In this document: positions 7,008 to 14,909 of the stretch, one piece after another
Numbering within the stretch: position 1 is the first letter of the stretch
Layout: each line of letters starts with the position of its first letter
NCBI GenBank assembly: GCA_949289625.1
Contig: CASEPH010000112.1
Span: forward strand, 1-23,475
DNA length: 23,475 nt
Reading direction: 5' to 3'
Origin: an uncultured Clostridia bacterium
Lineage (GTDB): Bacteria > Bacillota_A > Clostridia > Oscillospirales > Oscillospiraceae
The notes under the pieces: model-generated
Database searches by the model: none
What the model was told of the DNA's origin: nothing
The model's input: the letters and a program-made list of their open reading frames with translations, nothing else
Translations under genes and position numbers: made by a program

Positions 7008-10000
7008 ATGGAAAAATTGAAACAAATTCCTGCTGTGCCCATGCGGCTCATGTGTTTCTTCCTGGCGCTTGTCTGCATGCTCGGACTCCTGCCCAGCACC
7101 GCTTTTGCAGCCAGTCCGGATACTATTGTCATGGAGGACTGCACTCACAACGGTGTATATTATGAGTCTGCTGCACTCAGCACCTGCTGGCTCCATCAAA
7201 TGAATTTTGACTTTAATGGTGATACCGTGATGGGCTTCTGCGCCGACCATGGTGGCGGAATGGGATGGTCTTTGAATGGCCATAAATGGGACAGTCCCAA
7301 GCCCGTCAATGATCAGACAGTCAAAATCATGATGGCTTATTTCTATGCCCACAGCCGTGGCATTTTTACAGACCAGGCTCATGCGCTGGGCGTCGATGAT
7401 GTCTGGGGTTCTAACTACGTCTGGACCATGAATGCCTGGGTGCAGGCAGTGATCTGGCGCTATAAGCAGGGTACTCTCAATGATCCTGCTGCCGTCTGTG
7501 CGGAAGAGTTGATGTATGTCTATAACAATCTGGAACATACCAACTACACCAGCATTGATGATGTCGTAGACGGGACCACCCTGCGGGATCAGGCCCAGTA
7601 CATTCTGGATCTGGGTGCCCAGGGGGTATGGGGCGATTGTGAAGTCTATGAATATGACTACGCTGGCCCGGGTTCGGCCCAGCACCCTGCCTATGATGTC
7701 CAGAGCATCATCATCGGCGACCTGACCATCACCCGGGAGCGCTATCAGTTCACCATCAAAAAGGTGGATGCCACCAATCCCAATAAGGCGCTTCCCGGTG
7801 CCCGTTTCCTGGTGCAGAATGCCAACGGGACCTTTGAAAAGGAAGTTGTTACTGGGAACGACGGGACCGTTACGCTCACCAATCTGGAGGCCTCGACATA
7901 CTCTGTCACGGAATTGGAGCCTCCTGAGGATTATCAGATCGACAATGCTGGTCCTCAGTATGTCGTTCTTCCCAATTCCAACGGAGAGACTGTCATTGTG
8001 ACGTTTACCGACACGCCTGTTATCACCAGCGATGGATCCATCCGAAAAGTTGATGCGGATGACCCCACCAAGGGCTTGTCCGGAGCAGTTATCAAAATTG
8101 AGGGCGTGGACAATGAATTTGTCGGCACCTATACAACTGGTGCTGGTGGATATCTGGAGGATGTCCCTTGGGATTCCATGCCTATCGGATCCTTTGTGGC
8201 GACAGAAGTCGCTCCGCCCAATGGGTACACCATCAGCAGCGACCCGGACAAAGTTAGACAGGAGTTCTATTGGGACGGCAAACATGATGTTGACCTGATT
8301 TTTGAGGACGATGCCAAGGTCAAAGTACAGTTGATCAAGCTGGATGACTCGAAAAATCCTATTGAAGGCGCTGTGTTCAATGTAGTCAAAGATGGCCAAA
8401 TCATCGCCACAGAGGCTACGGATGCAGACGGCAGCATCATTGTTCCCAATGTCACCGAGGGAATGTACGCATTCTTCGAGGTTTCCGTGCCGGCTCCTTA
8501 CGCCAAACTGCTGCAGCCGGTCATCGCCCATGTAGATCAGGCTACTGTGGATGGGGGAGGCATTGTTACCGTCACGGCGGTAGATCAAATGCTCCCGACA
8601 CTGACCATCCTGAAAAGAGACGGGCAGACTGGGGATGTTGTCCCCGGTGCTGTGTTTGAGATCAAAGGCATCCACTATGGCTACCATATGGATGTGACCA
8701 CCGGCCCGGACGGGACCGCAACATTAACGGGGATCCCCGTTGACAGCTATGAGGTCACAGAAATCTCTGTACCGGACCCCTATGTGGTGGCTGCGGAGCC
8801 GACCCAGACCATTTGGCTGGGGCCTGGCGATAATCAGCAGCTCATCTTTGACAACCTCAAGCAGCCTGAACTGACAATCGCCAAGGTTGACGCCGCTGAT
8901 TCCACTACACCGATCCCTGGCACCGTGTTCCGGATTGAAGCGATCGACGGCGACTATCAGCACGATGTGACTACTGGCCAGGATGGTACTGTCACCCTGC
9001 GTGTGCAGCCGGGCACCTATAAAATCACAGAACTGTCTGTCCCGGCTCCGTACTATCTGCCAGACAAGGATGCAGATCGTGAGCAGACCATCACACTCAA
9101 CGCTGGTGACTCGAAGAAGGTGGTGTTCAAGGACTACAAAGCCCCTGAACTGACAATCTATAAGGTGGATAGTGTCGCCGGCGCCCCCGTGGAGGGTGCG
9201 CGCTTCCACGTGACCTACACCAGCACCGGGGAAGCTGCGGACGCGCCGGAATCCTTTGACTTTGGAGAAATCACGACCGATGCCAATGGAGAAATTCGCC
9301 TGCATGAACAGGGGCAGCGTCTGTACCCCGGCGAATTTACTATTGAGGAGGTTGCGCCTGCTCCTGGATTCCAAATGAAGGAACCCACTGTTCAAAAGGT
9401 TGTTATCCACGGCGGTGAGACAAAGACAGTCCAATTTGAAAATGTACCGCTCAACGCCATTATCGTAGAAAAATATGACAGTGTCACTGGTGAGGCGCTG
9501 CCGGGCTGTACCTTCCAGTTGAGATACCTCGGTGGAACCTCCGGCACAGGTGGTACCGTGATCGGCCAGAAAGTGACAGGGAAAAACGGGACTGCCATCT
9601 GGACGGGGCTCAAGGCTGGCACCTATATCCTGGAAGAAGTGGATCCCGCAAACGGATACAGCATCATTCAGTCGTCTGAGACGGTGTATCTGGCGGAGAG
9701 CGGAGAGCAGTCTGTCATCACTGTCCGGTTTGAGAATATGCCGGACGGTATCCTGCTTGTAAGGAAAGTGTGCTCGGTCAATCCCAGCATCACACTCCCG
9801 GATGCAGAGTTCAAGATCGTGTACGCAGACGGAACTCTCATTGGTGACTCCAATGGCATTTACCGGACTGATGAGAATGGCGAAATCCGGATTGAGGGAC
9901 TGAAACCCGGCAAGAGCGTGGTCGTGACAGAAGTCACAGCGCCGCCGGGTTATATCATTGATACCCAGTCCCAGACCATCCAGATCAAGGAGGGCAAGAC

Positions 10001-12602
10001 GGTCAGCCTTACCTTTAAGAACCAGCCGAAGGGCGAGCTCATTATTCAGAAACGCGACAGCGCCACCGGCAAACCTCTTCCTGGTGCTGAATTCCGAGTG
10101 ACCACCGCGGCCGGCTGCGAAGTCGGGCTGGACGGGGTCATCGGGACCAGCACACTGACCCAGAACGGCATCTTTACGACCGACTCCAATGGCGAGATCC
10201 GCATCACGAATTTGGCCCCTGGGGCATACGTGCTGACGGAGATTAAGAGCCCGTCCGGCTATGTGATGGACCAGCCCTCCACCAATGTGGTCATCGGTCC
10301 CAATGGGGATACCCAGACGGTGGTCGTGACCAACTCCAAGGCTGGCTCCCTGATCATCGACAAACGGGACTCTCAAACTGGTGAGCCCCTTGAGGGTGTT
10401 ACCTTCAAGGTGACGACCAGCACTGGTGAATTTGTCCCCGATGAAAACGGATATATCTCCAGCAACGGCCTCTACAAGACTGACAAGGACGGCAAGATTC
10501 AGATCGATGGAGTGGTGGGCACCCTGGTAGTCACGGAGACCCAGACCATCCCGGGCTATACCATTGATCCCGGTTCCCAGACCCAAACTGTGGTTGTCAA
10601 TCCCAACGACACCCAGACGCTCACGTTCTATAACACCCCCAGCACCACGCTGGTGATCGAAAAGTACATCGAGGGAACGACGACACCCCTGAAAGGCGTG
10701 ACGTTCCTGGTGACTGATTCCAGCGGCGAGGTAGTAGGCCCCAGCAACGGTGAGTACATCACCGACGAAAACGGCCGCATCGTCATCGACGGTTTGGAGC
10801 CCGGCACTACGGTGACCGCTCGGGAAACCAAGACGCTGGAAGGCTATGTGCTGGACACTACCCCCAAGTCCATCAAGATCAAAGCTGGCGAAGTGCAGAC
10901 CCTGCGTTTCTACAATGAGGCGAAGGGAACGCTGGTCATCCGGAAGCTTGACAGCGTGACCCACGAACCCTTGACTGGCGTGGAGTTTGAACTGACCTAT
11001 GCGAACGGTGGCTACGTCGATGCCGATAATGGGCATTTGTCAAGTAAGGGCATCTATACCACCGACGCCAACGGTGAGATCCGCATCAGCGGAGTGACCG
11101 GAACCATCGTGGTCAAGGAAACGAAAACAATCGAGGGGTACACCATCGACCCCGCCACCCAGACCCAGACAGTCGAGGTCAATGCTGCGGACACGCAAAC
11201 CCTCACATTCTACAATACCCCCGTCGGTGGTGTCGAGATCCTGAAGGTTGACGCCAACCGGACCAGTAAGCGGATCCCGAATACCACATTTGAGATTCGG
11301 AAACTGGATGACGAACTGATCGACACCATCACGACCGACAAGAACGGACGCGCCTTCCTGTCCCTGGAGGACGGTTCGTACTACGCCGTGGAGATCGAGG
11401 CAGGGGAGGGGTACCGCTTAGACGATACGCCGCACTATTTCGAAATCGAAAACGGCAAGACCACTTCCATCCGCATTGAAAATGAGGCGTTCAGTGGTCT
11501 CCTCATCCATAAGATCGATTCGACCACTGGTGAAGGCATCTATGGTGTGCATTTCTTGGTGTACGACAGCAACAAGAACCCCATTGGTGAGTATGTCAGT
11601 GATGACCGCGGCTATGTCTATGTGGATGATCTCTCCAGCGGGCGTTACTATGTCCGTGAGCTGGACAATGAAGGGTACTTGGTGGACGACGAACTGAAGA
11701 CTGTCTACATCCGGGACGGCGCCACCACCGAGGTGACATGGGAAAATACCCCAATCACAGCCCAGATTCAGATTTGGAAGAAGTCCGCAGACGACAATGC
11801 GATCAATGGCTTCCCGGCAGGTACTCCGCTGGAAGGCGCCGTGTTTGAGATCTACAATAAGGCCAATGCTCTTGTGGACACCATTGAGAGTAACAGCAGA
11901 GGCCTCGCAGTCTCCAAACCGCTTCCCTTGGGACGCTACATTGTAAAAGAAGTGGCCAGTCCCCAGTATTACTCTGTCAGCGATGAGGAAGTGACGGTTT
12001 ACCTGGAGCATGAGGGGCAGATCGTCCAGATTGAGTTCCTGAACGAAAGTGTTTACACCAATGTTTCTATCAGCAAGAGTGGTTACACGGAGGTCGTGCC
12101 TGGACAGGAGATCCGTTACACCTTCAAGGATATCGGGAACAACAGCACCGTGCCGCTGGACAGTTTCTACTGGAGAGACACGCTGCCGACCGACGCAGTC
12201 CGGCTGGATAAGATCATCACGGGCACCTACTCTGCGCGGCTCAACTATAAGGTCGTATTCCAGACCAACCTCTCTAACACCCAGCGGGTGTTGGCGGATA
12301 ACCTGAATACTTTGCAGAATTACACTCTGGACGCTTCCCCGGCGGCACTTGGGTTGGCGTCCAACGAGTATGTGACCCAGGTTACCTTCCTGTTCGGCCG
12401 CGTCCCTGGCGGCTTCCGGCAGGTGGAAACTCCGTATATCTACTGTGATGTCTTGTCTAGCCTGCCCCATGAATACCGCTTTGCCAACAAGTGCGATGTG
12501 GGTGGTATGTGGAAGAACCAGTGGATCCAGGCAACCGACCGGTGGGTGACAATCGTCTACCGCGGCGGCCCGGTTCCGACCCTGCCCCGGACAGGCTATT
12601 AA
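7008..12602 (+). CDS. Giant thioester adhesin with about 15 Cna-B repeats, ending LPRTGY
   Basis: The ATG at 7008 has AAGGAG (6993-6998) nine bases upstream; in-frame codons further upstream run through the hairpin. The 1864-residue product has a signal peptide (about 1-34, ending STAFAA). A thioester domain (about 40-240) follows, with Cys78 in VMGFCADHGG and Gln146 in WVQAVIW, the pair that forms an internal Cys-Gln thioester in Gram-positive adhesins. About 15 Cna-B/SpaA-type beta-domains of roughly 96 residues span 245-1681, with the family's Lys near each start and a Glu in the TE motif (isopeptide-forming type). A C-terminal beta-domain (about 1682-1855) follows. The protein stops directly after LPRTGY, without the hydrophobic helix and basic tail of normal sorting signals. 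It probably forms a long stalk that binds a target surface covalently. Confidence 0.93.
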   Translation: MEKLKQIPAVPMRLMCFFLALVCMLGLLPSTAFAASPDTIVMEDCTHNGVYYESAALSTCWLHQMNFDFNGDTVMGFCADHGGGMGWSLNGHKWDSPKPVNDQTVKIMMAYFYAHSRGIFTDQAHALGVDDVWGSNYVWTMNAWVQAVIWRYKQGTLNDPAAVCAEELMYVYNNLEHTNYTSIDDVVDGTTLRDQAQYILDLGAQGVWGDCEVYEYDYAGPGSAQHPAYDVQSIIIGDLTITRERYQFTIKKVDATNPNKALPGARFLVQNANGTFEKEVVTGNDGTVTLTNLEASTYSVTELEPPEDYQIDNAGPQYVVLPNSNGETVIVTFTDTPVITSDGSIRKVDADDPTKGLSGAVIKIEGVDNEFVGTYTTGAGGYLEDVPWDSMPIGSFVATEVAPPNGYTISSDPDKVRQEFYWDGKHDVDLIFEDDAKVKVQLIKLDDSKNPIEGAVFNVVKDGQIIATEATDADGSIIVPNVTEGMYAFFEVSVPAPYAKLLQPVIAHVDQATVDGGGIVTVTAVDQMLPTLTILKRDGQTGDVVPGAVFEIKGIHYGYHMDVTTGPDGTATLTGIPVDSYEVTEISVPDPYVVAAEPTQTIWLGPGDNQQLIFDNLKQPELTIAKVDAADSTTPIPGTVFRIEAIDGDYQHDVTTGQDGTVTLRVQPGTYKITELSVPAPYYLPDKDADREQTITLNAGDSKKVVFKDYKAPELTIYKVDSVAGAPVEGARFHVTYTSTGEAADAPESFDFGEITTDANGEIRLHEQGQRLYPGEFTIEEVAPAPGFQMKEPTVQKVVIHGGETKTVQFENVPLNAIIVEKYDSVTGEALPGCTFQLRYLGGTSGTGGTVIGQKVTGKNGTAIWTGLKAGTYILEEVDPANGYSIIQSSETVYLAESGEQSVITVRFENMPDGILLVRKVCSVNPSITLPDAEFKIVYADGTLIGDSNGIYRTDENGEIRIEGLKPGKSVVVTEVTAPPGYIIDTQSQTIQIKEGKTVSLTFKNQPKGELIIQKRDSATGKPLPGAEFRVTTAAGCEVGLDGVIGTSTLTQNGIFTTDSNGEIRITNLAPGAYVLTEIKSPSGYVMDQPSTNVVIGPNGDTQTVVVTNSKAGSLIIDKRDSQTGEPLEGVTFKVTTSTGEFVPDENGYISSNGLYKTDKDGKIQIDGVVGTLVVTETQTIPGYTIDPGSQTQTVVVNPNDTQTLTFYNTPSTTLVIEKYIEGTTTPLKGVTFLVTDSSGEVVGPSNGEYITDENGRIVIDGLEPGTTVTARETKTLEGYVLDTTPKSIKIKAGEVQTLRFYNEAKGTLVIRKLDSVTHEPLTGVEFELTYANGGYVDADNGHLSSKGIYTTDANGEIRISGVTGTIVVKETKTIEGYTIDPATQTQTVEVNAADTQTLTFYNTPVGGVEILKVDANRTSKRIPNTTFEIRKLDDELIDTITTDKNGRAFLSLEDGSYYAVEIEAGEGYRLDDTPHYFEIENGKTTSIRIENEAFSGLLIHKIDSTTGEGIYGVHFLVYDSNKNPIGEYVSDDRGYVYVDDLSSGRYYVRELDNEGYLVDDELKTVYIRDGATTEVTWENTPITAQIQIWKKSADDNAINGFPAGTPLEGAVFEIYNKANALVDTIESNSRGLAVSKPLPLGRYIVKEVASPQYYSVSDEEVTVYLEHEGQIVQIEFLNESVYTNVSISKSGYTEVVPGQEIRYTFKDIGNNSTVPLDSFYWRDTLPTDAVRLDKIITGTYSARLNYKVVFQTNLSNTQRVLADNLNTLQNYTLDASPAALGLASNEYVTQVTFLFGRVPGGFRQVETPYIYCDVLSSLPHEYRFANKCDVGGMWKNQWIQATDRWVTIVYRGGPVPTLPRTGY
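7741..12050 (+). repeat. Tandem array of about 15 Cna-B domain repeats within the adhesin
   Basis: The protein-level repeat has a K-x-D strand, a P-L-x-G-A-x-F motif, a T-x-x-x-G turn, a TE motif, and a closing strand before the next Lys. The repeats are diverged at DNA level. Units 10 (10347-10646) and 12 (10929-11226) are most alike, sharing GYTIDP, QTQTV and DTQTLTFYNTP. Units 8 and 11 also resemble each other, which suggests segmental duplication. Confidence 0.85.
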
Positions 12603-12620
12603 AGATCACCGACCGATGAT

Positions 12621-12644
12621 GGGGGCGGCCTGCGCGCCGCCCCC
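12621..12644 (+). terminator. GC-rich hairpin between the adhesin and virB6
   Basis: GGGGGCGGC (12621-12629) pairs perfectly with GCCGCCCCC (12636-12644) around a six-base loop. No T-run follows, so it is a weak or pausing terminator, an mRNA-stabilising structure or a processing element. It lies 23 bases before the virB6 start codon. Confidence 0.5.
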
Positions 12645-12667
12645 ATCCATGTTGAGGAAACAAAACT

Positions 12668-14830
12668 ATGTTAGATTGGATCTTTGAGGGCATAGCGACC
12701 TGGGTGGCCAGTGTGATGACCCAGATCATGGATGCCATCTCCGGAGTATTTATTGGAGCTCTGGGTACGGACATGACTGCGATGGAGGAATATTTCCCAT
12801 TTGCAGTCAGTGCCTACTCCATCATTCAGTACACGTCGTGGGCGCTGCTGTTCCTGGTGGTGGTCTGGCAGATCTTCCGCGCTTTCAGCGGCCCGCTGGC
12901 GGAGACGGAAAACCCTCTCACTGTACTGGCCCGGGGCGCTATCTTTGGCATCCTCATTTCCTATGCAAAACCCATCTTCAGCCTCGCACTGGATATTGCG
13001 CGAGCACCATATACGGCGCTGATGGATTCCACATTAGACCCCGGCGACTTTACCTTCGCGGGAATCGAGCAAGCGCTTACCAATGGGCTCACCACACTCG
13101 TTTCCGTAGCCACGGTGGTGGGCCTAATTCTTTTAATCATCCTCATGATTGCCTTGGCTTGGAACTATTTTAAGCTGCTCCTGGAGACCGTGGAGCGGTA
13201 TGTGCTGGTGGGCGTTCTTTGTTATACATCGCCGCTTGCCTACGCTATGGGCGCGTCCAAAGCCACATCCCGGGTCTTTCAGAGCTGGTGCCGGATGGTT
13301 GGCTCCCAGCTTTTGCTGCTGGTCCTCAATGTGTGGTTCCTCCGTGCATTCAATTCATCGGTTGGTCAGTTCGTTGCAAATGGCGGCGCGCTGACCAACG
13401 GCCAGGGCAACATCTTCCTTTGGCTTTTCTGCGCCCTTGCTCTGCTGAAGATTGCCCAGAAGTGCGACAGTTATCTGGCAGCCCTGGGCCTGTCTGTTGC
13501 CCAGACAGGCAGCAGTATGGGCATCGAGATGCTGATGGCCGCCAGAGCACTGACCGGCTTTACAAAGGGTGGAAGCGGGAGTGCAGCCTCGGTATTCGGT
13601 GGCGGTGCGAAGGGCGGCGCTGGAGCGGCAGCAGGTGCTGCCGGTGGCGTTGCCACTGGTGGCATCCTGTCCGGCTTTATGAACCGCTACAAGCCCAACA
13701 GCTTTGTGCGTGATGCCGTCGTGGACGGTGGCAGCCGCATGGGTGCGGGAGGAGGCGTTGGCTTTGTCGGTCGGACCTTCGGCAGTGTGGCGGCCCGCAA
13801 CGGAGCTATTCTGACCCCCAACTCCATTTCCTCTGTGGCCACACGGCCGCCCAACGTCTCTGGTACGATTGGAGGCCAAATTGCAGACAGAAGCATTACT
13901 GGCTATATGCCGCAGTTGGCAGGTGGTCCCGCGAGCAATATGACTTACTCCGGTACCCAGATCACGGGTGGTCACATCAGCACAACGGCAACCGCCCCGG
14001 ATGGGCGGCAGGCCAAGGTAGATCTTTATAATACTGCCCAGCACGAAGTGCCCAACACGCCCCATACTGTGGTCACAGCCGCCGATGGGAGCCAATGGTA
14101 CCAGGTCGCCTCCGGAAACGGTATGGGCGCCTTCTATGCCACTCCCGCCTTTACCGGCGATGTGTCCGAGGCGGCGCAGGTGGCTGAAGCGTTTCCTGGC
14201 GCACCTGACGGCACTTTGCTGCGACAGGTGGACGATGGTACATTGGAGGCCAGTTACCCGGATGGCGGCAACAGCCTCTGGTATAGCAGTGCTTACTTCC
14301 AGGAGCCGGATGCGCCTCATGAGGTCATTCAGGGTGCTGATGGCCTGAGCTGGTACGCCATGACACCGGCAGCCTCCATACCGGAGTTTGAGCCGGAGAC
14401 ACCGGCGCCTTCCGGCGGAGGCTTCAGTCCTTCCGCCCAGTACAACCAGGCACTCTTTGGACAATTTATGCCTGGCTTTGACCAACCCGTGGTGTCTGTG
14501 GACAGCTCCCGGTCTGCTGATGGCATCCTTGAGGTGCGCCATGAGGACGGTACTGCCACAGCCTTCTATGACCGAACTATGTATCAGGCTCCGCGTGGAG
14601 ACTATCATGTGTATGAGGATAGCGGCGGCAGTCAGTGGTATGCCATTCCCGGTACGCCCACGGTGGAGCGTCGGCCTGTCTATGAAGATGGCCGGCCGGT
14701 CTATGACGGCGACAAGCTGCAGACGACGACGGTGGAGACCATACGCTACAAAAACACACCGTCCCGCCATACGCAGCCCCAGAAGCGGCCTGTGGATGAG
14801 CGAAAGCCACCCAACCGCAAGAAACCCTGA
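12668..14830 (+). CDS. VirB6/TrbL-like polytopic conjugation channel protein with repeat tail
   Basis: The ATG at 12668 has GAGGAAA eight bases upstream. The 720-residue product has an N-terminal amphipathic segment and about six membrane helices within residues 45-262 (for example WALLFLVVVWQIF and VSVATVVGLILLIILMIALA), the topology of VirB6/TrbL proteins. A Gly/Ala-rich stretch (about 295-345) follows. The long C-terminal tail, about 375 residues, carries diverged repeats ending in (Q/S)WY. It closes with a basic, proline-rich end (RPVDERKPPNRKKP). VirB6 proteins form the inner-membrane channel of the T4SS, and its place before the hydrolase, PrgI and VirB4 agrees. The tail is the unusual part; nothing in it marks a known enzyme. 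Confidence 0.85.
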   Translation: MLDWIFEGIATWVASVMTQIMDAISGVFIGALGTDMTAMEEYFPFAVSAYSIIQYTSWALLFLVVVWQIFRAFSGPLAETENPLTVLARGAIFGILISYAKPIFSLALDIARAPYTALMDSTLDPGDFTFAGIEQALTNGLTTLVSVATVVGLILLIILMIALAWNYFKLLLETVERYVLVGVLCYTSPLAYAMGASKATSRVFQSWCRMVGSQLLLLVLNVWFLRAFNSSVGQFVANGGALTNGQGNIFLWLFCALALLKIAQKCDSYLAALGLSVAQTGSSMGIEMLMAARALTGFTKGGSGSAASVFGGGAKGGAGAAAGAAGGVATGGILSGFMNRYKPNSFVRDAVVDGGSRMGAGGGVGFVGRTFGSVAARNGAILTPNSISSVATRPPNVSGTIGGQIADRSITGYMPQLAGGPASNMTYSGTQITGGHISTTATAPDGRQAKVDLYNTAQHEVPNTPHTVVTAADGSQWYQVASGNGMGAFYATPAFTGDVSEAAQVAEAFPGAPDGTLLRQVDDGTLEASYPDGGNSLWYSSAYFQEPDAPHEVIQGADGLSWYAMTPAASIPEFEPETPAPSGGGFSPSAQYNQALFGQFMPGFDQPVVSVDSSRSADGILEVRHEDGTATAFYDRTMYQAPRGDYHVYEDSGGSQWYAIPGTPTVERRPVYEDGRPVYDGDKLQTTTVETIRYKNTPSRHTQPQKRPVDERKPPNRKKP
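14005..14652 (+). repeat. Diverged internal repeats in the VirB6 C-terminal tail
   Basis: Three units end in ADGSQWYQV (near 14082-14108), ADGLSWYAM (near 14337-14363) and SGGSQWYAI (near 14623-14649). Each is preceded by a Pro-rich PHxV or YHVY element and by a DGT-like strand. They differ in spacing and are only protein-level repeats, probably small beta-modules. Confidence 0.5.
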
Positions 14831-14833
14831 TCA

Positions 14834-14879
14834 GCGGGCAGACGCGTCGATAACGAGCGCGTCTGCCCGCCTCTTTTAA
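14834..14879 (+). terminator. Strong intrinsic terminator between virB6 and the NlpC/P60 gene
   Basis: GCGGGCAGACGCG (14834-14846) pairs perfectly over 13 bases with CGCGTCTGCCCGC (14858-14870), then CTCTTTTAA follows. It looks like a canonical terminator yet sits inside the transfer operon, so downstream genes need readthrough, antitermination or a promoter not identified here. Confidence 0.8.
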
Positions 14880-14894
14880 TATAAGCATATAAGC

Positions 14895-14909
14895 GAGGTG
14901 ATCCACTTG
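14895..14909 (+). promoter_or_regulatory. Ribosome site that fixes a TTG start
   Basis: GAGGTGATC (14895-14903) is a near-perfect anti-16S match. The TTG at 14907 lies just behind it at usable spacing. The GTG at 14898 lies inside the site and has no ribosome site of its own, so TTG is the likely start codon. Confidence 0.6.

Noticed and set aside
6909..8687. A long minus-strand open frame of 592 codons opposite the adhesin
   Set aside because: Low-complexity shadow created by the repeated codon pattern of the adhesin; no ribosome site and no recognisable domain. The same applies to the minus frames at 8724-11036 and 11418-12470.
13355..14770. A minus-strand frame of 471 codons opposite virB6
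   Set aside because: It mirrors the Gly/Ala-rich codons of virB6; no domain or start site supports it.
14898..14900. GTG as start of the NlpC/P60 protein
   Set aside because: It is part of the ribosome site itself; the TTG at 14907 fits the spacing.
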